Assembly: GCA_964551295.1 (NCBI GenBank)
Contig: CAZKDJ010000056.1
Span: 1 to 20,770, forward strand
Direction: 5' to 3'
DNA from: JAFGED01 sp964551295
GTDB lineage: Bacteria > Chloroflexota > Anaerolineae > B4-G1
Length of the DNA: 20,770 nt
Both the position numbers and the translations under genes were made by a program. The notes under the pieces are model-generated. The model worked only from the letters and a program-made list of their open reading frames with translations, was not told the DNA's origin and searched no databases. How positions within the stretch are numbered: the stretch's first letter is position 1; every line of letters starts with the position of its first letter. This document shows positions 7,160 to 13,794 of this stretch, piece after piece.

Positions 7160-7191
7160 AAAAGTCCCGGTGGTTTTCGCTGGGACTTTTT
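7160..7191 (+). terminator. Rho-independent terminator of the AOR operon
   Basis: A 13-pair stem (7160-7172 with 7178-7190, outer nine pairs AAAAGTCCC/GGGACTTTT perfect, two inner wobbles), a five-base loop and five Ts. It lies 90 bases after ywbE and closes the operon before the suf promoter. Confidence 0.92.
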
Positions 7192-7228
7192 CGTGTGCGC
7201 GGCACCTTACTTACCCATCAACGCAGTC

Positions 7229-7239
7229 TGTGGTATACT
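7229..7239 (+). promoter_or_regulatory. Extended -10 promoter of the suf operon
   Basis: TGTGGTATACT, a TGG extension plus -10 hexamer TATACT, 39 bases before the sufC start at 7278 and just after the upstream terminator. TTACCC at 7211-7216 lies 17 bases upstream as a possible weak -35. Confidence 0.55.
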
Positions 7240-7277
7240 TGGGGCCGTTGAGATCGAGGTGTGATTGGAGCCTGTGT

Positions 7278-8066
7278 ATGGAGAACAATGTGCTTTTGCA
7301 AATGGAAGATGTGTGGGTCGAGCGGCCTGGCGCGGAGGTGCTGCGCGGGGTCGACTTGACCGTCCGGCGGGGCGAGGTGCATGCCTTGCTGGGCCTGAAC
7401 GGCTCGGGCAAGACCAGCCTGGCGCTGACGCTGATGGGGGCCGGAGGGTACCGGCTTGCCCGGGGCCGCATCCTGTTTGAAGATCGGGATATCACCTCCC
7501 TTGGTGTGACGGAGCGGGCGAAACTGGGACTCACGCTGGCCTGGCAGGAGCCGGCGCGCTTCGAGGGACTTTTGGTGGCCGACTATTTGGCTCTGGGGAT
7601 GGAGGAGCCTGAACGGGCGCGAATCGAGGAGGCGTTGGAGGCGGTAGCATTAGCCCCGATGGCTTATATGGGGCGTGTGGTCGATACGGCCCTCTCGGGT
7701 GGGGAGCGCAAGCGCATCGAACTGGCGGCGGTCTATGCCATGCGGCCCCGTCTGGCTGTTCTCGATGAGCCTGATTCGGGCATCGACGTATTGTGCCTCG
7801 AAGACATTATGGCGCTGGTACAACGCATGGCGGTCGCGGGCACGTCGGTGCTGATGATCACCCACCGCGACGAGATGGCCGAGGTCGCCGACACTGCTTC
7901 ACTGATGTGCGCCGGTGCTATCATCAATACCGGCACGCCGGCCGAGGTGCGCGAGTACTTTGCGCAGCGCTGCCGTCCGCACGAGGATCAGTTGGGCAGC
8001 CAGCCCTGGGGTGATGAGGCCGGGGGCACTTACCGGCGTGTGATCTCCGAGGGGGATGTGCGATGA
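7278..8066 (+). CDS. sufC: SufC-type Fe-S cluster assembly ATPase
   Basis: A 262-residue soluble ABC ATPase of the SufC type, which powers Fe-S cluster building on a SufB/SufD scaffold. The motifs are complete: Walker A GLNGSGKT with Lys45, Q-loop Gln90, signature LSGGERKR (139-146), Walker B AVLDEPDSGID with Asp163/Glu164, and H-loop His196. The DSGID after Walker B is characteristic of SufC. The ATG at 7278 has GGAG seven bases upstream. The frame stays open back to 7140, but that extension crosses the terminator and promoter and is not coding. The gene overlaps the next by ATGA, implying coupled translation. SufE, SufS and SufU are not nearby. Sequence divergence from Proteobacterial SufC is visible, fitting the minimal two-gene SufBC (SMS-like) type. 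Confidence 0.9.
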   Translation: MENNVLLQMEDVWVERPGAEVLRGVDLTVRRGEVHALLGLNGSGKTSLALTLMGAGGYRLARGRILFEDRDITSLGVTERAKLGLTLAWQEPARFEGLLVADYLALGMEEPERARIEEALEAVALAPMAYMGRVVDTALSGGERKRIELAAVYAMRPRLAVLDEPDSGIDVLCLEDIMALVQRMAVAGTSVLMITHRDEMAEVADTASLMCAGAIINTGTPAEVREYFAQRCRPHEDQLGSQPWGDEAGGTYRRVISEGDVR

Positions 8067-9058
8067 GTGAGCATGCCCCTACCGGGCCCAAGTCCGTGCT
8101 ACAGCAGCGTGATCCCGCCTGGGCGCGCGAGTTCGAGGCCATGATGCAGGCCTACGAGCAGGCTGGCGGCAGGTCTGACGTGTTACGGGTGCCCAGGATC
8201 GCCAGCGCCGTCATCAGTGGTAATCGGGTACTGGCGGCTAACTCGACCGAGGGCGTGAGCATCGAGGCAGAGGAGCTGGAGAATGGTGTGCGGGCGCTCA
8301 TCACCGTCGCGCCGGACACGAAGGTGGACTATCCGGTGCATCTGTGCTTTGGTGTAATTCCCAAGGAGGGCCTGCAGGAGATCGTCTCCGAGTTCGAGAT
8401 CGGCGAGGGGGCCGAGGTGGGATTCCTGGCCCACTGCACGTTTCCCAATGCGGTGGACGTCAAGCACGTGATGGATGCTAAAATCCACGTGGGCAAGAAT
8501 GCCACGATGCGCTACAGCGAGGGCCACTACCACGGCGACATGGGCGGTGTCGAGGTGCTGCCCACCACCCGCGCACAGGTGGACGAGGGTGGGTGGCTGG
8601 AGACCGAGTTCGACTTGGTGCACGGCCGGGTGGGGCGCCTGGCTATCGACTTTGAGGTGGATGTGGCCGCTGGCGGCGTGGTCGAGTTGGTCACCAAGGC
8701 CAATGGATCCGCCGAGGACGAGATCGGCGTCAACGAGATTGTGCGCCTCAACGGCGAAGGCGCTCGTGGTCTGACCAAAACGCGGGTCGCCGTGCGCGAC
8801 GAGGCGGTTAGCGAGATCTATACCACCGCCGAGGGGAACGCCCCCGGTGCAGTGGGGCACATGGACTGCACCGAGATCGTGCGCGGAGCGGCAGTGGCGT
8901 GCAACGTGCCCACCGTTGTCGTGCGCGATGACCGCGCCCGCGTGACTCACGAGGCGGCCATCGGCAGTGTCAATCGCAAGGAGCTAGAGACACTGATGGC
9001 GCGCGGGCTGGACGAGGACGAGGCAGTGGACATCATTATCAGGGGCATGTTGGGATGA
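8063..9058 (+). CDS. sufB: SufB/SufD family Fe-S assembly scaffold
   Basis: A 331-residue SufB/SufD-family protein, shorter than classical SufB (about 480-495) and lacking its long N-terminal region. It has a beta-helix core with the RYSEGHYHGD segment (150-159) and the conserved C-terminal motif VTHEAAIG with His296/Glu297. After this come helices ending in GLDEDEAVDIIIRGML, the SufC-docking end. Cys269 and Cys280 lie just before the His-Glu motif, where SufB carries its cluster-assembly cysteine. The start overlaps the sufC stop by four bases. With only one SufB/D gene, the complex is presumably a SufB2C2 homodimer rather than SufBC2D. It should act in the cytosol to assemble [4Fe-4S] clusters, for which the adjacent AOR operon is a large consumer. 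Calling it SufB rather than SufD is a convention. Confidence 0.87.
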   Translation: MSEHAPTGPKSVLQQRDPAWAREFEAMMQAYEQAGGRSDVLRVPRIASAVISGNRVLAANSTEGVSIEAEELENGVRALITVAPDTKVDYPVHLCFGVIPKEGLQEIVSEFEIGEGAEVGFLAHCTFPNAVDVKHVMDAKIHVGKNATMRYSEGHYHGDMGGVEVLPTTRAQVDEGGWLETEFDLVHGRVGRLAIDFEVDVAAGGVVELVTKANGSAEDEIGVNEIVRLNGEGARGLTKTRVAVRDEAVSEIYTTAEGNAPGAVGHMDCTEIVRGAAVACNVPTVVVRDDRARVTHEAAIGSVNRKELETLMARGLDEDEAVDIIIRGMLG

Positions 9059-9486
9059 GGAGATTCTTGTTAGTCGCTCGTTTGATTGGTGTGGTTGTCG
9101 TCCTGTTGGGGCTGATGACCGCTTGTTCTAACGACGGTGGTACAGATGGGCCAGTGGTGCACGCTATCCTGTTCTATTCTCCTTCTTGCCCTCATTGCCA
9201 CCAAGTGAGAGAGCAGGATTTGCCGCCGTTGGAGAGAAAGTACGGCGAGCAGCTTCAGGTTCTCGAAGTGGATACTGCCACTCCTGAGGGCCAGGAGCTT
9301 TTCTACGCTACACTGGCCCATTTCCAGATTGACCGCGCGGGCGTGCCGATGATGGTTGTCGGCGATATCGTGTTGACGGGTAGTGTGGAAATCCCCCAGT
9401 ATCTGCCCACCATGATCGAGTATGGCCTGGAGGAGGGGGGCGTGGATTGGCCGCCCATTCCGGGTTTTGAGCCTCCTGAGGGTTAG
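9055..9486 (+). CDS. Thioredoxin-fold lipoprotein with CPHC motif
   Basis: A 143-residue exported protein. A short basic start (MRRF) leads into a hydrophobic segment (7-21) and the lipobox LMTAC with lipidated Cys24. The mature part is a thioredoxin fold: a beta strand, then the CPHC redox motif (Cys45, Cys48) in FYSPSCPHC, and a cis-proline site at VPMM (Pro98). The C-terminus is Pro/Glu-rich. It would be anchored on the outer face of the cytoplasmic membrane, where CPHC proteins (DsbA-like potential) form or exchange disulfides. A VKOR or DsbB partner is not in the window. The ATG overlaps the sufB stop as ATGA, so it is co-translated with a cytosolic Fe-S system, an unexpected pairing. 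No plus-strand T-rich terminator follows. Confidence 0.88.
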   Translation: MRRFLLVARLIGVVVVLLGLMTACSNDGGTDGPVVHAILFYSPSCPHCHQVREQDLPPLERKYGEQLQVLEVDTATPEGQELFYATLAHFQIDRAGVPMMVVGDIVLTGSVEIPQYLPTMIEYGLEEGGVDWPPIPGFEPPEG

Positions 9487-9502
9487 GACATTGCGTTTGT
9501 AG

Positions 9503-9538
9503 AAAAAGAGCCATCGGTGAAAGTTTCCCGATGGCTCT
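9503..9538 (-). terminator. Terminator of the Ser/Thr kinase gene
   Basis: A perfect 11-pair stem (AGAGCCATCGG at 9507-9517 with CCGATGGCTCT at 9528-9538) between two convergent genes. On the minus strand it is followed by five Ts (A run at 9503-9507), the canonical form. On the plus strand no T run follows, so it serves the kinase gene chiefly and may only slow transcription from the suf side. Confidence 0.85.
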
Positions 9539-9566
9539 GCGAGTTGAGTTTGGAGTCTATGTCCGA

Positions 9567-11615
9567 TTACTTGGGGCAATTTTCTGTGGTAAGGTACGCT
9601 TTTTGCCACACAATCTCGAATCCCTGTTCTGGGCTGCCACATCGGCCATAGTTACCCTCGCCGCACTCTTCGGGCACCGGGAAGACGATATCCCCTGAGG
9701 CGGTAAAGTATGTCACGTTATGCGGGAAACCCTCGAATTCCCGATACGGCCTTTCCAATTCGGTCTCGGGAGAGACCTTGCCATAGAAGTAGCGATATTC
9801 CTGGCTGGGACCTCCCCATTGTTGCCATCCAAGGTGGCCTTGTGTGATTGGTGGTTCATCACACCAGGTCAAGGAGGGATATGACATGCGAAGTGGTTCG
9901 ATGGGAGTCGATGTGAACTCCGGCGTGGCTGTGGGGCGGGGCGTGGGAGTCGGCCCCACACTGTAGGCGATTTCCAGTTGCTCTCCGATGGACTTGCCAT
10001 CGGCGTGTTGCAATTGCCACGTACTGGAGTAGGTGTCATAGTCTAGGGGTGCTATCAGGGAGACTCTGATCTCCGCAGTTTCACCCGGCGCCAGTTGCCC
10101 GATCTCGGACTTGGACACGACTTCCAACTCCTCGCCCGATACGGGAACCAACTGGGGTGGGGCAGGCCAGGGGCACGTGCCGGTGTTCTCAACCGTCCAG
10201 CGTTTGACGAACTGCTGCCCTGGCATGAGCACGCTTGGAAAGACGGGGGGATCGCTGACGATCGCCATGTCGAACACGCAGGAGGCTGTGGCAGTAGCGT
10301 CCAGATCCGGCGTGGGAGTTGGCGTAGGAGTTGGGGTGGGGGTCAGTGTGGCGTTCAGGGTTGCCTCGAGCGTTTGTATAGCGTCACGGGTTGCCAGTTG
10401 AATGGCGACCTCAGTGGAAACCAGATTAGGCGTTGGGGTGCCGCCAGCGACGGTGGCAGGGGTGACCGTGGAAGTAGGTGTGCTCGTCGGCGGTGGGTTG
10501 ATGGCAGCGAGCAGGTGTTGTCCTGTGCCTGTAGCGATGAGGGCGATGATGCCACCGATAACGACCAATACGGCTACTACCGCCGCTATCACGACGAGCG
10601 GGCGACGTCTGGGACGTGTGGTGGCAATCGCCTTTGCGGAAGGTGGCGTGGCCGGCGTAGGGACGGCCGGCGCGTGAGGCAGGGTCGCCATCTCCCATTG
10701 TGCTTCGTCCTGTGGGATGGCGCCGGGAGCCACCCGCGCCGCTGCGGTGGATTCCCCGATGGGTGGCTCGATTGCTTCGCCAGCTGCTGCTTTTTTCAGT
10801 TCGGTGGCAAATTCCTTGGCGGTCTGGTAGCGATTGTCGGGGTCCTTGGCCAATGCCTTTAGCGTGACCGCCTCGATGCTGCGTGGCAGGTTGGGATTGA
10901 CGACGATGGGAGGGGGTAGGGGGGCGTTGATGTGCTTCAGGGCCACGCCCAGTGGAGTGTCGGCATCGAACGGCCGGTGGCCGGTCGTCAGCTGGTACAG
11001 GATGACGCCTAGAGAGTAGACGTCAGATCGCTCATCTCCCGCCTGGCCCATGCCCTGCTCGGGGGCCATGTATGCTGGCGTGCCGACCATGGCGCCGCTG
11101 GCCGTCAGTCCGGCGACGTCTATCATCTTGGCGATTCCAAAGTCGGTGAGGATGGGCTGCTCATCGCTGTTGAACATGATGTTGGCCGGCTTGACGTCCC
11201 GGTGTACAGTGCCATGCTGGTGAGCATAGTCAAGGGCATTGGCGACCGCGACGGTGATGCGGATTGACTCGTCCAACGGCATCATTTCACCATTCTTGGC
11301 CATCTGTTGCAGGCTTGTCTTCAGGCTGATGCCATCGACGTATTCCATGACCATGTAGTAGGAGTTGGATTCCTCATCATAGTCAAAATCATAGACTTGG
11401 ATGATGTTGGGGTGCCGCAGCATAGCGGCAAACTTGGCCTCGCGTTGGAAACGGGTCAGGAAATCCTCTTCCTGTGCCAGGAATGAGTGAAGCACCTTGA
11501 TGGCGACGTAGCGGTCCAGGCCGGGCTGATAGGCCTTATAGACCTCGGACATGCCGCCGCTGCCCAGGTGCTCGGTGATGCGATATTTTCCAAAGGTCTG
11601 TCCAATTAACCTCAT
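9567..11615 (-). CDS. Membrane Ser/Thr protein kinase with NBR1-type ectodomain
   Basis: A 682-residue PknB-like kinase. Residues 11-270 form the kinase domain: glycine loop GSGGMSEVY, Lys40 in VAIK, HRDVKPAN with Asp140, DFG at 158-160, APE at 184-186. A basic RPRRRP stop-transfer sequence and one membrane helix (about 339-361) follow. A Thr-Pro linker (424-436) leads to an extracellular NBR1-FW/Ig-like domain (about 443-553) with the family signatures VENTGTCPWP and STWQLQHADG. A second Thr-Pro linker and an unassigned C-terminal domain (575-682) complete it. The first 340 residues contain no cysteine and the ectodomain has six. The start is set at 11615 (GGAG seven bases upstream). An in-frame ATG at 11651 overlaps the border of the -10 box. 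Substrates are unknown. Confidence 0.92.
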   Translation of the reverse strand: MRLIGQTFGKYRITEHLGSGGMSEVYKAYQPGLDRYVAIKVLHSFLAQEEDFLTRFQREAKFAAMLRHPNIIQVYDFDYDEESNSYYMVMEYVDGISLKTSLQQMAKNGEMMPLDESIRITVAVANALDYAHQHGTVHRDVKPANIMFNSDEQPILTDFGIAKMIDVAGLTASGAMVGTPAYMAPEQGMGQAGDERSDVYSLGVILYQLTTGHRPFDADTPLGVALKHINAPLPPPIVVNPNLPRSIEAVTLKALAKDPDNRYQTAKEFATELKKAAAGEAIEPPIGESTAAARVAPGAIPQDEAQWEMATLPHAPAVPTPATPPSAKAIATTRPRRRPLVVIAAVVAVLVVIGGIIALIATGTGQHLLAAINPPPTSTPTSTVTPATVAGGTPTPNLVSTEVAIQLATRDAIQTLEATLNATLTPTPTPTPTPTPDLDATATASCVFDMAIVSDPPVFPSVLMPGQQFVKRWTVENTGTCPWPAPPQLVPVSGEELEVVSKSEIGQLAPGETAEIRVSLIAPLDYDTYSSTWQLQHADGKSIGEQLEIAYSVGPTPTPRPTATPEFTSTPIEPLRMSYPSLTWCDEPPITQGHLGWQQWGGPSQEYRYFYGKVSPETELERPYREFEGFPHNVTYFTASGDIVFPVPEECGEGNYGRCGSPEQGFEIVWQKAYLTTENCPK

Positions 11616-11651
11616 GTATGTGCTCCGAGATGGGCATTTGCTCTGTGACAT

Positions 11652-11679
11652 ATTCTACTCAAATTGCCAGTAAAGTCAA
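11652..11679 (-). promoter_or_regulatory. Promoter of the Ser/Thr kinase gene
   Basis: On the minus strand, TTGACT (11674-11679) and TAGAAT (11652-11657) are separated by 16 bases, a good sigma-70-type match. Transcription would begin near 11645, about 30 bases before the kinase ATG at 11615. The region is shared with the divergent sucC promoter. Confidence 0.7.
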
Positions 11680-11694
11680 AGCAAGCGGGCATCA

Positions 11695-11723
11695 TTTGGG
11701 TTTTATGGGCCCTGTGGTATAAT
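11695..11723 (+). promoter_or_regulatory. Promoter of the sucCD operon
   Basis: TGTGGTATAAT at 11713-11723 contains a perfect TATAAT with TGG extension, 45 bases before the sucC GTG. TTTGGG at 11695-11700 is a possible weak -35 with 17-base spacing. The start point would fall near 11730, so a start codon at 11735 would leave almost no leader. Confidence 0.7.
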
Positions 11724-11767
11724 CTTGCGCATCATTGCAGGAGATCGAACCTACCGGGGATGACTCT

Positions 11768-12934
11768 GTGAAGTTGCACGAGTACCAGTCCAAGTCGATT
11801 TTTGCCCTACACGGCATACCGGTTCCGCCGGGGCGCGTTGTCACTGCACCTGGAGAGGCCCGTCGTGTTGCCGAGGATCTAGGGGCCCCCGTGGCCGTCA
11901 AGGCTCAGGTGCTGGTTGGCGGGCGCGGCAAAGCGGGGGGCATCCAACTGGCCGGCACGCCTGACGAGGCCGAGAAAGTCGCCGCTGCCCTCTTGAAGGC
12001 AGAGGTCAAGGGGCTTCCCGTTCACCACGTGTTGGTGGAGGCGGCGGCGGACATACGGCAGGAGATGTACCTCGGCATTGCCGTCGATCGCAACCTGCGC
12101 AGGGTAACAGTGATGGCTTCTACTGAAGGGGGCGTAGAGATCGAGCAGGTGGCCCGCGACAATCCCCAGGCGATAAAACGGGCTGTAATCGATCCTTCCT
12201 TGGGCCTCGGCAGCGACCAAGCGTTGACCCTGGCCCGAGGTATCGGGCTTGCGGATGATCTTTATGCCGCCTTTAGCGACATTGTCCGCGGGTTGCATGA
12301 GGCGTTTCTGGCTTGCGATGGGCTGCTCGCCGAGATCAACCCCTTGGTCGTCACCGGCGCAGGCGATTTGGTGGCGTTGGATGGCAAGGTGGTGCTTGAC
12401 GACAATGCGCTCTTTCGCCATCCGGCTCTGGCCCAGATGCGGGGTGCTGGCGAGGAGACGCCCGCCGAGCGGAGGGCGCGTGAGGCTGGGTTGAGTTACG
12501 TCTATCTAGGTGGCGACATAGGCTGCATGGTCAACGGGGCCGGTCTGGCGATGGCAACGATAGACACGATCAGTTTTTTTGGAGGCGCCCCGGCCAATTT
12601 CCTCGACGTGGGCGGCGGCGCCAGGGCCGAGCGGGTGGAACAGGCGCTGCGTCTTATCCTGGGCGAGCGGGGAATCAGGGTTGTGTTAATCAACATTTTC
12701 GGCGGCATCACGCGCTGTGATGAGGTGGCGCGGGGCATCGTCGCCGCTCTGAGGACTCTCGAACCCAGCGTGCCCATGGTCGTGCGGCTGGTGGGGACGA
12801 ATGAGAAACAGGGGCGTGCAATTCTGGATGCTTCGGGACAGCGGTTAATCGTCGCTGATACGCTGGTCGAGGCGGCGCAGAAAGCGGTATCCGTAATGCA
12901 GGGGGATGGCGTAGCGAATGGCGATTTTGGTTGA
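11768..12934 (+). CDS. sucC: Succinyl-CoA ligase, beta subunit
   Basis: A 388-residue ATP-grasp subunit that, with SucD, converts succinyl-CoA, phosphate and NDP to succinate, CoA and NTP in the citric acid cycle. The canonical MKLHEYQ start, GGRGKAGG nucleotide loop (51-58), EINPLVV metal site (189-195), GCMVNGAGLAM (252-262) and NIFGGITRCDEVA (309-321) are all present. The length equals that of E. coli SucC. The start is the GTG at 11768, with GGGG eight bases upstream and the family's first residues. The frame is open back to a TTG at 11735, but that lies at the transcription start. The gene overlaps sucD by 17 bases. Nucleotide preference (ATP or GTP) cannot be read here. Confidence 0.95.
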   Translation: MKLHEYQSKSIFALHGIPVPPGRVVTAPGEARRVAEDLGAPVAVKAQVLVGGRGKAGGIQLAGTPDEAEKVAAALLKAEVKGLPVHHVLVEAAADIRQEMYLGIAVDRNLRRVTVMASTEGGVEIEQVARDNPQAIKRAVIDPSLGLGSDQALTLARGIGLADDLYAAFSDIVRGLHEAFLACDGLLAEINPLVVTGAGDLVALDGKVVLDDNALFRHPALAQMRGAGEETPAERRAREAGLSYVYLGGDIGCMVNGAGLAMATIDTISFFGGAPANFLDVGGGARAERVEQALRLILGERGIRVVLINIFGGITRCDEVARGIVAALRTLEPSVPMVVRLVGTNEKQGRAILDASGQRLIVADTLVEAAQKAVSVMQGDGVANGDFG

Positions 12935-13781
12935 TCGGAACACCCGCCTGTTAGTGCAGGGGATCACCGGGCACGAGGGTGAATTTCACTGTCGTCAGAT
13001 GGTCGCGTATGGCACGCAGATCGTGGCAGGTGTTACGCCGGGCAAGGGCGGGCAATGCGTGTGTGCTGGCCAGGTGCCTGTCTTTGACACCGTAGAGGAT
13101 GCGGTGACAGCGACGGGGGCCAACGCGTCCATCGTCTACGTGCCGGCCCCCTCTGCCCCCGATGCCATCCTAGAGGCCGCCGATGCCGGGATTCCACTGA
13201 TCGTGTGTGTTACAGAGGGGATCCCAATCCACGATATGATCCGGGTGTGTGCTCGTCTTGCCCGAGAGGGGGTTCGGTTGATCGGGCCCAACTGTCCTGG
13301 CGTTCTCTCCCCTGGTCAGGCCAACGTCGGCATCATACCCGGTCGGGTTGGGATGCCCGGCTTGGTGGGTGTCGTCTCTCGCTCCGGCACGCTGACCTAC
13401 GAGGTGATCCACGCACTCACCCGGCGAGGCATCGGGCAGAGCACGTGCGTGGGCATCGGTGGAGACCCGGTCATCGGTACGACATTTGTGGAGGTGCTGG
13501 AGATGTTCGAGCGCGATCCTCTGACCGAAGGGGTGGTCCTCATCGGCGAGATCGGCGGCGGTGACGAGGAACGAGCTGCGCAGTTCATCGCTGAACGGAT
13601 GACCAAGCCGGTGACGGCGTTCGTGGCGGGCAGAGCCGCGCCACCGGATAAGCGGATGGGGCACGCCGGCGCGATTATCGAGGGGGGAAGTGGCGGCGCG
13701 GCAGAAAAGGTCGCCGCCTTTGAAGCTGTGGGGGTGCAGGTGGCCGCGCACCCGGGGCAGATTCCAGATTTGATCGTATAG
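12918..13781 (+). CDS. sucD: Succinyl-CoA ligase, alpha subunit
   Basis: A 287-residue CoA-binding subunit and partner of the preceding SucC. It begins MAILVDRNTRLLVQGITG as expected, has the Rossmann CoA-binding N-terminal half, the GPNCPG loop (123-128), the SRSGTLTYE segment and the phospho-histidine in MGHAGAI (His249), which is phosphorylated during catalysis. The length fits the family (about 288-290). Its start lies inside the sucC reading frame, with GGGGG about a dozen bases upstream, so translation is probably coupled. The sucCD pair is followed after 13 bases by a glycosidase gene. Confidence 0.95.
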   Translation: MAILVDRNTRLLVQGITGHEGEFHCRQMVAYGTQIVAGVTPGKGGQCVCAGQVPVFDTVEDAVTATGANASIVYVPAPSAPDAILEAADAGIPLIVCVTEGIPIHDMIRVCARLAREGVRLIGPNCPGVLSPGQANVGIIPGRVGMPGLVGVVSRSGTLTYEVIHALTRRGIGQSTCVGIGGDPVIGTTFVEVLEMFERDPLTEGVVLIGEIGGGDEERAAQFIAERMTKPVTAFVAGRAAPPDKRMGHAGAIIEGGSGGAAEKVAAFEAVGVQVAAHPGQIPDLIV

Positions 13782-13794
13782 GGGGAAAAGGGCT

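Noticed and set aside
7070..7264. Plus-strand frame of 64 codons after ywbE
   Set aside because: It runs through the strong terminator at 7160-7191 and the suf promoter, and resembles no family.
10307..10345. Short GT-rich tandem repeat in DNA
   Set aside because: It simply encodes the Thr-Pro linker of the kinase on the minus strand, not a CRISPR or other array.
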